A model generated the notes under the pieces. That model saw only the letters and a program-made list of their open reading frames with translations. It made no database searches and was not told where the DNA came from. Shown piece after piece: positions 51,356 through 60,307 of a stretch of DNA of 64,000 bases. The DNA is taken from NCBI RefSeq assembly GCF_000092125.1, contig NC_014212.1, forward strand, positions 454,001 through 518,000. The letters are read 5' to 3'. The number at the start of each line of letters is the position of its first letter. Position 1 is the first letter of the stretch. The stretch is from Allomeiothermus silvanus DSM 9946 (GTDB lineage: Bacteria; Deinococcota; Deinococci; Deinococcales; Thermaceae). A program made the translations under genes and the position numbers.

Positions 51356-52801
51356 ATGCGGATTTTCCCTGTAATCATCCTGGCCCTGGTGGTGATGAGC
51401 GGGCTGGCCCTGGCCGATCCACCCCAGGTGCCCCCCCCGATGGGCACGACGCAGCAGCAAAACCTGCTCCAGAGCTTCTTCGACCTCTCGCGCTGGCTCC
51501 AGAGCATCAGCCGCGACCTGGCCCGCCTGGAGAGGGGGATTTCCGGGCTGGCGCTGGCCCTGGTCCTGCTGGGGTTCGTCTACGGCGTTGCGCAGGGCAT
51601 CCTGGGCGGCGGCCTGGAGGCCATCAAGGGTGCTTTCGTGCGGCTGGCGGTGGTGGGGCTGTTGCTCTCGCTCTCGACGAGCGGGTTCGTGGGCAACACG
51701 GTGGAGGGGGCCCTGACCGCAGCGCGGGAGTGGGGCACCGACTCGGTAGCCGCCACCCTCTCCGATGCGGGGGATAGCCTCGAGGCGCTGGCCATGCGGG
51801 TGGTGCCCTTCATGGGCGCGGTGGGGGCCCTCAAGATGATGACCGCGAAGGTTGCTGAGAACGCGGCCAAGAGCGCGGTTACCCGATCCGTCGCCTCCGG
51901 GACCAGCGCGGGGTCGGCCAGGGTGCTCCAGTACCTCAACTGGACCACCCTGCTCTTGATCCCGCTGATGCTGTTTTTCTTCATCCTCATCGTGGTGGCC
52001 TCGTTCACGGTGGAGGTGGGGGTGGCCCTCTTTCCGCTGGCGGCGGCCTTGCTGATCTTCCCTCGAGGTTCGGCGGCGGACTGGTTCGGCAAGTGGGTAG
52101 CGGCGGTGATGGGGGCCATCCTCATCGTGATCCTGCTGCCCGTCGGCTTCAAGGCGGCGGTGGAAATCGGCATCAACCGCCCGGTCAACCAGGTCAACGC
52201 CTACGTAGATCAGGCGCTGGCCCGGCTGGAAGCGGTCAAACAGAAGAGCGAGGAAGCGCTGGACGCGGCCAAGCAGGGTAATTGCGGCATCGACCCGCTG
52301 TGCTATCTGGGGGCCAAGTTCGATGCTGCGAAGACCGAGATAACCCTGGCGCTACAGGCCTTGCAGACGGTGATCACGGCCTGGCTGCTGGGGGTCCTCC
52401 TCCTGCTGGCGGGCATGGCGGCGGCGGCCTACATCCTGTTCAACATCGAGCGGGTGGCCATGAGCTTCATCGGCGGCTTCGTGGCCACCGGCGTGCGGCA
52501 GATGCTGGGCACGTCCTCCCTGGGCGGGCGGCTTTACCCCGGGGGTGCGGGCGGAGGCGGGGTCGCAGCAGGCGCGGGAGGTGCGGAACGCACGGTCGTC
52601 CTGCCGGGGGAACGGGCGCTGCCAGCCGGGGGTGGGGGCGGGGGTGCGGCTTTGCCCCGCCCGGCGGCTTACGAGATACAGCCCTATACATCCGCAATGC
52701 AGCGCTACGGCGATGACGTGATCGAGGGCGAATGGAGGCCGGTACGGGAGTTGCCCAACCCCTCGCCACGGGGCCTGCCGCCCGCATCCAGCGAGCGCTA
52801 A
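51356..52801 (+). CDS. virB6: VirB6/TrbL-like polytopic membrane protein
   Basis: 481 residues. A signal-like first helix, then about six more membrane helices, and a hydrophilic Gly-rich C-terminal tail (GGAGGGGVAAGAGG). Hydrophobic pattern and gene order match VirB6/TrbL, the inner-membrane channel component. A cysteine pair in GNCGIDPLCY lies in a periplasmic loop. Confidence 0.85.
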   Translation: MRIFPVIILALVVMSGLALADPPQVPPPMGTTQQQNLLQSFFDLSRWLQSISRDLARLERGISGLALALVLLGFVYGVAQGILGGGLEAIKGAFVRLAVVGLLLSLSTSGFVGNTVEGALTAAREWGTDSVAATLSDAGDSLEALAMRVVPFMGAVGALKMMTAKVAENAAKSAVTRSVASGTSAGSARVLQYLNWTTLLLIPLMLFFFILIVVASFTVEVGVALFPLAAALLIFPRGSAADWFGKWVAAVMGAILIVILLPVGFKAAVEIGINRPVNQVNAYVDQALARLEAVKQKSEEALDAAKQGNCGIDPLCYLGAKFDAAKTEITLALQALQTVITAWLLGVLLLLAGMAAAAYILFNIERVAMSFIGGFVATGVRQMLGTSSLGGRLYPGGAGGGGVAAGAGGAERTVVLPGERALPAGGGGGGAALPRPAAYEIQPYTSAMQRYGDDVIEGEWRPVRELPNPSPRGLPPASSER

Positions 52802-52813
52802 CGAGAGGGATAT

Positions 52814-53041
52814 ATGGAACTGAACGCATCGGACCTGATCGAAGGCAAAAGGCTGCTCGGACGCTGGTTCACCCACCGGGGCCGCGAGTGCGTGGTGCGG
52901 GCGGTGGGCGAGGTATGGGAGATGCCCGGTAGTGCCGGGCGCGAGGTCGGCACCTGGCAGCTCGAGGTGGACGGAAAGGCCCTCGAGCGGGTCTACGGCT
53001 CCCTGGAGGCGGCCACCTGGAGGTTGGTCGAGCGGGTATGA
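52814..53041 (+). CDS. small hypothetical protein, 75 aa
   Basis: A short cytoplasmic beta-rich protein (RGRECVVRAVGEVWEMPG, WQLEVDGKALERVYG). It sits between virB6 and virD4, with GAGAGGGATAT before the ATG and a 4-bp overlap with virD4, so it is likely a real member of the transfer operon. Function unknown. Confidence 0.65.
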   Translation: MELNASDLIEGKRLLGRWFTHRGRECVVRAVGEVWEMPGSAGREVGTWQLEVDGKALERVYGSLEAATWRLVERV

Positions 53042-55407
53042 GCGTGGCCCGGCGGCAATCCCTGCTGGAAGTTCCCGCCTCCCACAAGCTCCTGAAGTTT
53101 CTGGGAGGCTTGGTCATGCTTTCTACGCTGGCCCTGGTGGGCTGGCTCGGGTGGCAGGCGGCGCTGGAGGTGGCTCGGGAAATGCTCCGGGCCGGGTGGG
53201 GCGGCCTTTTGCAGGCGGCCTCGCCTGCAGAGCTAATGCTCCGCTGCAACACCGACTTCCTGGGTAATTGCAGCCAGGTGTTCAACACACAGTGGCAGAA
53301 GGCGCTCCCCCTGGACGCCTTGCGGCTGGTGGTGGCGGGGGGGTTCGCCCTGGGGATGCTCCCCTTTCTGGTTCGGCCATACCGCCCGCGCAAGAGTCCG
53401 GGGCAGGGACGCTGGGCTACGGCCAGAGACCTCGCAGGCTACCTGGGGGAGAAGGGTACCGGATGGTACGGCCTCTTCGAAGGCAAACCGCTCCGGGTAC
53501 CCCCCATGGAGCGGCGCACCGGGACGCTGGTGGTGGGCAAGCCGGGTGGGGGCAAGACCACCGGCTACTACCAGCCCAACCTGCTCCTGGACGCCAGGGA
53601 CGGCTGGAGCGCCGTCGTATTTGACCTGAAGTGGCCCGACGAAGGCGGGCTGATGGAGGCGGTGCGCTACTACCGCCACTTCGGGCGGGCGGTGTATGCC
53701 TACACCCCCTTCACAGCAGACTCGGCCCGCATCGCCCTGCTGGAGGGGGCGGAGAACCCCCAGGAGGCCAGCAACATTGCCGACATCCTGGTGCCACGGG
53801 GAGCCGACGGGGGGGCGGAGTTCTACGCCAACCTCGAGCGGATGCTCCTGGCCGGGTTGATATGGGTGGAGGGGCAGGAGGGGCGCTACTCCCTGCGGCA
53901 CATCCTGGAGGTGTTGCGCCAGGGCAAGGAGGAGCTCAAAGCCTACGCTGAGGTCAGGCCCCACCTCAAAGAGCGCATCGGAGCAGTGCTCCAGACCCGC
54001 GAGGACATCATCGCCGGGGTGGTGGCAGGGCTGGCAGGCAGGCTGGCCCTCTTCGAGAACGACCATTTGGATCGCTCGAGCCTGCCGGGTGCAGGGGCGG
54101 TGCCCTGGCCTCGCCTGTTCAGCGAGCCCAGCCTGCTTTACATCGGCATCCCCCAGGAGCACCTGGAAGGGGGCAAGGCCACGGCCCTCCTGTGGCTGGT
54201 CAAGCGGATCATGGACCGGGAGATCCACCGCGCCGCAGCCCGGAACGGGGGGACGCTGAAGACGCTGACCTCGGTCTACCTCGACGAGTTCACGGCCTTT
54301 GGGAAGCTCCCCGGCATCGAGGACAACCTCAAGACCATGCGCAGCAGGGGAGCGGCCTTCCACGTGAGCGTGCAGAACCTGGCCAACGGGCGCTCGGTAT
54401 ATGGGCGGGATGTGTGGGAGAGCATTCAGGGGACGTTCGGGCAGCAGGTGTATCTGCTCGAGCGGCTCTCGGAGGAGGATCGCAAGTGGCTCGCGCGCAC
54501 CCTGGGCTATGAGACGGTGGTGGGCTACTCCCGGAGCTCTTCCAGGAGCGGCTTCCTCTCGGGCAGCGAGGGCGAGGGGGAACGGGAAGAGGCCCGCTTC
54601 CTCTTATCCGCTGAGGAGATGCGGGAGGTGAAGAAGGGCGAGACCGTGGTGATCCTCGACGGCAAGCCGCCGGTGCGCACCTACCTGGGGGGGATGTGGG
54701 AGAAGCGCCACCCCCTGTACGGGCTGTACGAGAAGGCCCGGAAGGCGGCCAGGAAGGAGAGCACCCCGCCGGTATCACAACCTGAGACCGTCACCGGCGG
54801 AGCCGCCCCTATGCAGGATGAGTGCCTTGCGGTTGCCACCGGAGGGCAGCGGGCTGCTTTCCCGTCAGGGAAACACCTTGAGGCGAGCCCACTCACGGAC
54901 GATCCCCTGTCGGGACGGGCAGGGCCCGTACACCGAACGGACGATCCCCTGTCGGGACGGGCAGGGCCCGTACACCGGGAGGCCAGTGACCCGCGCAGCC
55001 TCGAGGACTACCTTCGTCGCCTGACCTCTGTGATGCCGGTCTTCCAGCGTTACTACCACAAGAAGACCACCACCGGGGTTCGTTTTGTGCTACCGGAGGG
55101 TTTCCCCGCGCCTGAGACCGCCTGGGTGCGGGAGGGCTGGATTGAGGTGCGGGGCAAGGAGGAGCTCTCCCTCAACCTCACCAGCCGGGGGCTGGAAGTG
55201 CTGGAGAAGGGCTTCGTGGCCGCCTTGGTGCGCTGGTGCCGGGTGCGGGAGTGGGCGAGGCGGCAGGGCCTGGACAGCCAGGCCGAGGTCTACATGGGCG
55301 AGGAGGAGGCCGAAACCGTCCTGCGGGAGTGGGCGAGGCGGCTCCCCAAGGAAGAGGGGCGGGTGCAGGTCAGGGTTTCGTTGGAGGCGCTGGGCGATGA
55401 GGCTTGA
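53038..55407 (+). CDS. virD4: VirD4-type coupling protein (T4CP)
   Basis: 789 residues. Two membrane helices (~20-45 and ~98-118), Walker A GKPGGGKTTG at ~167-176, the SAVVFDLKWP strand, Walker B VYLDEF at ~411-416 and the QNLANG sensor. Residues ~606-648 come from a C repeat and two tandem B repeats (FPSGKHLE, DDPLSGRAGPVHR twice) located between the ATPase and a C-terminal domain of ~140 residues not usual in VirD4. It should bring the relaxase-DNA complex to the channel. Repeats sit in a linker and leave the motor intact. Confidence 0.92.
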   Translation: MSVARRQSLLEVPASHKLLKFLGGLVMLSTLALVGWLGWQAALEVAREMLRAGWGGLLQAASPAELMLRCNTDFLGNCSQVFNTQWQKALPLDALRLVVAGGFALGMLPFLVRPYRPRKSPGQGRWATARDLAGYLGEKGTGWYGLFEGKPLRVPPMERRTGTLVVGKPGGGKTTGYYQPNLLLDARDGWSAVVFDLKWPDEGGLMEAVRYYRHFGRAVYAYTPFTADSARIALLEGAENPQEASNIADILVPRGADGGAEFYANLERMLLAGLIWVEGQEGRYSLRHILEVLRQGKEELKAYAEVRPHLKERIGAVLQTREDIIAGVVAGLAGRLALFENDHLDRSSLPGAGAVPWPRLFSEPSLLYIGIPQEHLEGGKATALLWLVKRIMDREIHRAAARNGGTLKTLTSVYLDEFTAFGKLPGIEDNLKTMRSRGAAFHVSVQNLANGRSVYGRDVWESIQGTFGQQVYLLERLSEEDRKWLARTLGYETVVGYSRSSSRSGFLSGSEGEGEREEARFLLSAEEMREVKKGETVVILDGKPPVRTYLGGMWEKRHPLYGLYEKARKAARKESTPPVSQPETVTGGAAPMQDECLAVATGGQRAAFPSGKHLEASPLTDDPLSGRAGPVHRTDDPLSGRAGPVHREASDPRSLEDYLRRLTSVMPVFQRYYHKKTTTGVRFVLPEGFPAPETAWVREGWIEVRGKEELSLNLTSRGLEVLEKGFVAALVRWCRVREWARRQGLDSQAEVYMGEEEAETVLREWARRLPKEEGRVQVRVSLEALGDEA
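54853..54883 (+). repeat. C-family repeat (C6) in virD4
   Basis: GCTGCTTTCCC-gtca-GGGAAACACCTTGAGG. Encodes AAFPSGKHLE. Confidence 0.85.
54896..54937 (+). repeat. B-family repeat (B5) in virD4
   Basis: 42-bp unit CGGACGATCCCCTGTCGGG...GCCCGTACACCGAA; second stem ACGGGC/GCCCGT. Encodes DDPLSGRAGPVHR. Confidence 0.92.
54938..54979 (+). repeat. B-family repeat (B6), tandem to B5
   Basis: Second 42-bp unit, identical to B5 except at the 3' end. Confidence 0.92.
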
Positions 55408-55439
55408 GGCGCGGATCGCGCGGGCGGTGGGGGTGGGGG

Positions 55440-55985
55440 ATGCTGCGGCCTAGGCTGACGGTGGCCCTCCTGATGGGCCTGAGCGTTGCCCTGAGCGCTT
55501 CCATGGACGATCCCCTATCGGGACGGGCTTCGCCCGTACACCAGGAGGCCCCCACCCTCTCCGAGGCGGAGGTGACCCGCCTGATCGCCACCGCCCGCAG
55601 CGAGGTGCTGCTGGAGATGAGTGTCTTTGACGACCGCGCCATCGCGGAGGGTTACCGGGTGGCGGTGGCGGAGCGGGGGGCTAAGGGCTACATCCTCACC
55701 CGAGCGGATACGGCGGAGATCGGGGCCTCTTACCTCCCCTGGGCCTCCATCCTGAGCGGGACGGGGGCAAGATTGCTGGCCTACACCCGGGGCGACTACG
55801 TGGTGGTGGATCGCCGGGTAGCGGTCATCCGCGAACAGCGGATGGGCCTGCCGGTCTACCGCCTGGAGGAGAACCCCAAGCGGGTGGCCGCGCTGGTGCG
55901 GCAGTTTGTAGAGGCCTATAGGGTAGCCCGCCCCTACTCGGTGGAGGGCCTGGTGCGGCGGGCCGCGCAGAAATATCTGAGGTGA
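55440..55985 (+). CDS. exported PLD-like (degenerate) protein, 181 aa
   Basis: ATG 55440 gives a signal peptide (MLRPRLTVALLMGLSVALSAS). A B repeat (B7) follows at once (MDDPLSGRASPVHQ), then a compact domain (ATARSEVLLEMSVFDDRAIAEGY ... GARLLAYTRGDYVVVDRRVAVIRE) whose strand order and the Y-V-V-V-D-R-R segment recall phospholipase-D-like folds without the HxK catalytic pair. Similar domains occur at 59313 and 59900. Role in the transfer apparatus unknown. Confidence 0.6.
   Translation: MLRPRLTVALLMGLSVALSASMDDPLSGRASPVHQEAPTLSEAEVTRLIATARSEVLLEMSVFDDRAIAEGYRVAVAERGAKGYILTRADTAEIGASYLPWASILSGTGARLLAYTRGDYVVVDRRVAVIREQRMGLPVYRLEENPKRVAALVRQFVEAYRVARPYSVEGLVRRAAQKYLR
55505..55542 (+). repeat. 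B-family repeat (B7) after a signal peptide
   Basis: GGACGATCCCCTATCGGG with second stem ACGGGC-ttc-GCCCGT and ACACC. Encodes DDPLSGRASPVH. Confidence 0.9.
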
Positions 55986-56275
55986 CGATGGAGCGTGCGA
56001 TACGGGTCATCGGTTGGGCAGGCGTGATCGTCGGCCTTTCGGGCGTGCTGCCGGGGATTTTCCTCCTCCGGGGCAGCATGATCGAGTTCGGGATGCTGGT
56101 GCTGCTGCTCTCGGCCCTGGTGCTTCTGGGGCTGGGGGCGCTGGAGGAGCTCCGCCACATCCGGCGGGGGATTGCGCGGCTGGCGGTGCGGGCCGAGCAG
56201 GTTGCTTCCCCGTCAGGGGAACACTCGGTTGCTTCCCCGTCAGGGGAACACTCGGAGGAGCAGCGTGCGGAATAA
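55982..56275 (+). CDS. small membrane protein, 97 aa, with tandem C repeats at the C-terminus
   Basis: GTG 55982 overlaps the previous stop (ATG 55988 is an alternative). Two membrane helices (~8-28 and ~35-55) are followed by a charged helix and a tail VASPSGEHS repeated twice, encoded by two identical 27-bp C repeats. Unknown function; part of the transfer operon. Confidence 0.65.
   Translation: MTMERAIRVIGWAGVIVGLSGVLPGIFLLRGSMIEFGMLVLLLSALVLLGLGALEELRHIRRGIARLAVRAEQVASPSGEHSVASPSGEHSEEQRAE
56201..56254 (+). repeat. two tandem C-family repeats (C7, C8)
   Basis: Two identical 27-bp units, each GTTGCTTCCCC-gtca-GGGGAACACTCG (56201-56227 and 56228-56254). Confidence 0.93.
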
Positions 56276-56293
56276 CTGGCGGCTGGAGGGGGG

Positions 56294-56758
56294 ATGCGCG
56301 GCCTGATGGTGAGTCTGGTGCTGAGCCTGGGGATGGGCCTGGCCTGTGGCCGCATCCCCCCCGACCTAGCGGGGTGGGCCGCCTACTACGCCAGAGGCTA
56401 CGGCCTCGACCCCGACCTGCTCATCGCGCTGGTCTGGGTGGAAAGCCGTTTCTGCCCGGATGCCGTCTCCCCCGACGGGGCGGTGGGGCTGGGGCAGATC
56501 ATGCCCGCCACGGGGAAAGCCATCGGCATCTCGCGGGAGCGGCTTTTCCACCCGCAGTGGAACCTGTGGGGCGCAGCCAGGCACCTTCGGCAGTTGTGGG
56601 ACAGCTTCAGGGACTGGCCCCTGGCCCTGGCCGCGTACAACGCCGGGAGCGGGGCTGTACGCAAGTACAGAGGGATTCCCCCTTATCCGGAGACACAGAA
56701 GTACGTGAGGGACGTGCTATGGGTGTACCGATGGTTGAAGCGGAACAGAAAAATGTAG
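56294..56758 (+). CDS. VirB1-like lytic transglycosylase
   Basis: 154 residues with a signal peptide and an SLT domain. The catalytic glutamate is E50 in VWVESRF, followed by [12 protein letters not shown] and [13 protein letters not shown], the standard motifs. It opens peptidoglycan for assembly of the secretion channel. The stop overlaps the ATPase gene by 40 bp. Confidence 0.9.
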   Translation: MRGLMVSLVLSLGMGLACGRIPPDLAGWAAYYARGYGLDPDLLIALVWVESRFCPDAVSPDGAVGLGQIMPATGKAIGISRERLFHPQWNLWGAARHLRQLWDSFRDWPLALAAYNAGSGAVRKYRGIPPYPETQKYVRDVLWVYRWLKRNRKM

Positions 56759-57687
56759 TGCGGGTACACGAGCGCTTCCCCGAGGAGTTCGCCCGCCTCA
56801 TGGAGCGGCTGCCCCCGTGGGTGCGGGTGGAGGTGGAGGGACATCGGGACAGCCTGGACGAGATCGTGCTGGATTTGGGCAAACCCCTGATCTACACCGC
56901 CGGGGATCAGGTCTACGTCCTGGAGGGGCGCACCGTCACGAAGGACGACCTGTCCTACCTGACCCACCGGCTGGGGGGGTTCAAGGAGAACAACCGGGCG
57001 GGCCTCGAGGGCACCCTGCACCGCGTGAGCCGGATTCAGGACGCCTACGGCGAGACCGTGGGGGTCACCATCCGGGTGGGGCGCTTCGTGCTGGGGGTGG
57101 CCGAGGCCCTGAGGCCGTGGCTCGAGCAGACCGGCTCGCTGCTGGTGGTGGGGCCGCCCCGCACCGGCAAGACCACGCTCTTGCGGGACATCGTGCGCAT
57201 CCTGGCCGGGCGCTACGGGCCACGGGTGGCGGTGGTGGACACCTCCAACGAGATCGGGGGCGACGGCAAGCTCACCCACCCCGGCATCTCCCCGGCCCGG
57301 CGCCTCCAGGTGCCCGACCCCCCCTCGAAGAACCAGGGCTGGGTGATCTACCAGGCCATCGCCAACCACTCCCCGGAGGTGGTGGTGGCCGACGAGATCG
57401 GCTACAACGAGGACGTATTCCAGTGCTTGACGGCCTCGAGGCGGGGCGTGCGGGTGGTGGCCACCGCGCACGGGGAGACCATCCTCGACCTGCTGGAGAA
57501 CCCGGTGCTGCTGCCCATCCTGGGCGACCCGGGCGAGGGCAGGCGCAGAAGCCGCCCCTCCTTCGCCATGTGCCTGGAGGTGCGGGGCAAGGGGAAGTTC
57601 GTGCTGTACCCCGATTTTGCCGAGGCCCTGGACACCCTGCTCACAGGGGGTGAGCCCGAGGGCCTGCGTTTGGGGAGGTGGGATTGA
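56719..57687 (+). CDS. SpoIIIAA/Ycf45-type secretion ATPase in VirB11 position
   Basis: 322 residues. After ~140 N-terminal residues come [14 protein letters not shown] (Walker A, ~146-153), [12 protein letters not shown] (~173-184), ARRLQVPDP and VVVADEIG (~223), then [14 protein letters not shown]. The DTSNEI-GDG, ARR-QVPDP and ADEIG signatures belong to the SpoIIIAA/Ycf45 R3H-associated ATPases, distant relatives of VirB11, and are not those of canonical VirB11. By position it is the third T4SS motor. Start at ATG 56719 or 56731. Confidence 0.78.
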   Translation: MGVPMVEAEQKNVVRVHERFPEEFARLMERLPPWVRVEVEGHRDSLDEIVLDLGKPLIYTAGDQVYVLEGRTVTKDDLSYLTHRLGGFKENNRAGLEGTLHRVSRIQDAYGETVGVTIRVGRFVLGVAEALRPWLEQTGSLLVVGPPRTGKTTLLRDIVRILAGRYGPRVAVVDTSNEIGGDGKLTHPGISPARRLQVPDPPSKNQGWVIYQAIANHSPEVVVADEIGYNEDVFQCLTASRRGVRVVATAHGETILDLLENPVLLPILGDPGEGRRRSRPSFAMCLEVRGKGKFVLYPDFAEALDTLLTGGEPEGLRLGRWD

Positions 57688-59309
57688 TGCGGTGGATCTG
57701 GATGGCGGTTTTGTTGGTGGGGGTGGCGCTGGCCCAGGACCCGCGCTACCCCGACACGACGCGCTACCTGGTGAGTGCCCCGGACTACCGGCTGGAGCGG
57801 CTGCCCCTGCTCAAATGGCCCTTCATCGAGGTCTTGCGGGCCGACCGCTGGAAGGAGAACCAGCAGGCCCGAGCGGAGGGGAAAGCGCCGGTGCCCCACG
57901 AGTGGCGGCTGCCCATGAGCGACCTCGCCACCACCCAGGAGGTGGCCCGCGACCTGAGGCGAGCCTGGCAGCGCTTCGAGGAACGCTACTACTGGCACGT
58001 GATCACCCGGCTCAACAACCCCGCGCTGTACGCGGTGTACTGCTGGGCCGGGCTCAAGGGGCCTGACCTGAACCCGCCTTTGCCGGAGGTACGGGTGGAC
58101 GTGCCTTCGGGGAGCGTACCCCAGGGGTTTGATCCGGGGCTCGGCTGGCCGCAGCCCGCCGCCCAGGGGCAGCACATGCTGGACGCCTACTGGCCGGTGC
58201 CGCAGGTGGACCCCGGCGACTTCTGCGACGGCCTCAGCCTGCAAATCCTGCCCCTGATGTACGTGCCGGGGTTCTGCATCGACATCGACGCCATCGGCTT
58301 CTCCTGGTGCACGCCGGGGTACGAGGGGGGCGAGCCCCTGTGGTTCAACGACGCCGAGGCGCAGAAGCGGGCCTCGGACGGCATCGCCCACGCGGTGAGC
58401 GCCTACTACCCGGACTACCAGAAGGATGTGCTCACCGCGTTGCGGCCTCGAGTACCCACCGACCTCTCCGACCCCACGCGGCTGCGGGTCTTCGCCCCCA
58501 TGCCCTGGCAGGCCCACGTGCTCGAGGGGGGTGCGGTGGTCACGCCGGTGATGCGGACGCTGGACGGCCTCACGCCGCAGAACCTGGTGAACGAGGCCCA
58601 GGGGATTCTGCAAACCCTACGGCAGGGGCTCCCCCGGCTCCCCGAGGCCGAGCGGCTGGCGGGGACGGCCTACTACTACCAGGCGGTGCGGGGCCTGGCC
58701 CGGCTGCCCTTCTTGCAGCCGGTGAGCGGGCAGCTTTCCGGGCTCATCAGCGGGATGGACGAAGAGGTGATGGAGAAGGCCCTGCTGGCCCTGGCCGCCA
58801 CCGACGAGGGGAGCAAGCTGGCGGGGCGGGACCTCTTCATCAACGCCAAGAACGCCCCCGGTGCCTGGCGGCTGGAGGAGCTCAAGCGCTGGTTCCCCCC
58901 TTCCAACCCCTACACCTACGAACGGTTTGGCTACGTGAGCTTCTTCCAGGTGTGGAACCGGGCCGAGGTGACCACGGTGCCCGACTTCCGCGCCGACCGC
59001 AACCCGCTGGGGGTGGCGGCCAGCCTGGGGATGCGGGCGCTGTTCTACTGGTGGGTGCCGGTGCGGATCAAGGTCAACCTGATGCCCAGCCCGCCCTTCA
59101 TCTCCCTCTCGGGGTCGCTGGACTGGCCCCGGCCCGTCCCCGTAGCCCCCTACGTCCTCCCTTTCGCGGGCGAGCGCACCTACTGGGGCTGGGTGAGCGT
59201 ACCGGAGGGCTATGAGGTGCCCCGGGTCAAGGGGGTGCCGGGCCTGGGGGTGAGCGGGGTGAGCATCCCCGGTTTCGGGCCGGATATATACAACATCCTG
59301 CTGAGGTAA
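57687..59309 (+). CDS. large exported protein, TraU-like
   Basis: 540 residues with a signal peptide ([17 protein letters not shown]); ATG overlaps the preceding stop. Several cysteines (YCWAG, DFCDGLSLQILPLMYVPGFCIDIDAIGFSWC) and aromatic-rich C-terminal segments recall F-type TraU, a periplasmic protein needed for DNA transfer. The match is by layout only. It starts a block of five exported proteins (57687-62531) that may form an envelope-spanning complex. Confidence 0.5.
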   Translation: MRWIWMAVLLVGVALAQDPRYPDTTRYLVSAPDYRLERLPLLKWPFIEVLRADRWKENQQARAEGKAPVPHEWRLPMSDLATTQEVARDLRRAWQRFEERYYWHVITRLNNPALYAVYCWAGLKGPDLNPPLPEVRVDVPSGSVPQGFDPGLGWPQPAAQGQHMLDAYWPVPQVDPGDFCDGLSLQILPLMYVPGFCIDIDAIGFSWCTPGYEGGEPLWFNDAEAQKRASDGIAHAVSAYYPDYQKDVLTALRPRVPTDLSDPTRLRVFAPMPWQAHVLEGGAVVTPVMRTLDGLTPQNLVNEAQGILQTLRQGLPRLPEAERLAGTAYYYQAVRGLARLPFLQPVSGQLSGLISGMDEEVMEKALLALAATDEGSKLAGRDLFINAKNAPGAWRLEELKRWFPPSNPYTYERFGYVSFFQVWNRAEVTTVPDFRADRNPLGVAASLGMRALFYWWVPVRIKVNLMPSPPFISLSGSLDWPRPVPVAPYVLPFAGERTYWGWVSVPEGYEVPRVKGVPGLGVSGVSIPGFGPDIYNILLR

Positions 59310-59312
59310 AGA

Positions 59313-59903
59313 ATGCGCATGGTGTATGCACTCATCCTGACGGTTTTCCTCGGAGGAGGAAGCCTCGCCCTGGATGCGAAAGACTTCAAGACCGCCTACG
59401 ACCTCTTGAGAAACGGGCTGTGCAGCCTCAAGATCACCTGTTTGCTCCCGGCGGACATGATCTACCCGGCGGACTGGAAGGGTGACGTGGAGGCGCGGCT
59501 TTCGCGCTCGAGGGAGGTGCTCCTGATCGGGGACGTGCAGTCGTTGCAGCCGGTCACCGGCTACCTCGACGCCTGGCTAAAGACGACCGACCCCGCCCGC
59601 AAGCAAAACCGCCCGCAAATCTTCGCCGTGGTGCCTCAGGAGCAGATGGTCTGGTTCCGGGGGTGGACAGCGAACCCCGAGCTCGCCAGCTTCGTGAAGG
59701 TGGTGGCCAGCAGCAACGAGAACGAACCGCTAGGGGTGGTGGGGCGCACCGGGCTGCCCCTGGTGATCCTGGACAACCAGGCGGTCTTTATGCCCACCTG
59801 GTGGCAGCTCGACGGCCCCACCCTGCGCCAGGTGCTGACCTGGGGGCGCTTGTTGGTAGATCAGATCAGGGCCGCCAACCAGCGCAAAGGGGAGGTCAAA
59901 TGA
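59313..59903 (+). CDS. exported protein, 196 aa, degenerate PLD-like/TrbC-TraW-like
   Basis: Signal peptide (VYALILTVFLGGGSLA). The domain starts RSREVLLIGDVQSLQPV and ends GLPLVILDNQAVFMPTWWQ ... LTWGRLLVDQI, a strand-helix order shared with the proteins at 55440 and 59900. Two cysteines (CSLKITC) follow the signal. In F-type systems TraW/TrbC proteins have a similar place. Function not established. Confidence 0.5.
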   Translation: MRMVYALILTVFLGGGSLALDAKDFKTAYDLLRNGLCSLKITCLLPADMIYPADWKGDVEARLSRSREVLLIGDVQSLQPVTGYLDAWLKTTDPARKQNRPQIFAVVPQEQMVWFRGWTANPELASFVKVVASSNENEPLGVVGRTGLPLVILDNQAVFMPTWWQLDGPTLRQVLTWGRLLVDQIRAANQRKGEVK

Positions 59904-60307
59904 GGCTTCTCGCGCTGTTTCTTCTTCTCGGGATGGGCCTAGCCCAGCAGCCTCCGCAGCAAATCCTTTTCCAGACCCCCAACCTGGCCCAGGCGGTGGG
60001 ATGGGTGAGCGGCATGGGGGGGCAGGATGCCCTGGTGATCGGAGGCCTGCCCGACCCCGCCTTTGCCCGCGCCCTGCCGGGCAGGACTCGAGTCCTGATC
60101 TCCGGGGCACTCCCCTCGTGGGTCAGAACCGGGATGGAGGTGCGATACCTGAAAGGCTTGCGGGGCAAGGGGATGCTGCTCATCGACCGGAGGTACTTCG
60201 TGGTGAGGGACAGCAAGGGTCTATGGACGGTACTGGCCAGCCCGGAGATCGGGATGCAGGTGGCTTACTACCTCGAGCAGCTCTGGCAGATGGGGGTGCG
60301 GGGATGA
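59900..60307 (+). CDS. exported protein, 135 aa, paralogue of 55440 and 59313
   Basis: ATG overlaps the previous stop. Signal peptide (MRLLALFLLLGMGLAQ), then GQDALVIGGLPDPAFARAL, TRVLISGALPSWV and GMLLIDRRYFVVRDSKGLW. The LLIDRRYFVV segment parallels VVVDRRVAVI in 55440 and VILDNQAVF in 59313. No catalytic residues recognised. Confidence 0.55.
   Translation: MRLLALFLLLGMGLAQQPPQQILFQTPNLAQAVGWVSGMGGQDALVIGGLPDPAFARALPGRTRVLISGALPSWVRTGMEVRYLKGLRGKGMLLIDRRYFVVRDSKGLWTVLASPEIGMQVAYYLEQLWQMGVRG

Noticed and set aside
54896-56254. CRISPR-like appearance of the tandem repeats
   Set aside because: Only two copies abut each time, without spacers, inside coding sequence; they fit the palindromic repeat families.
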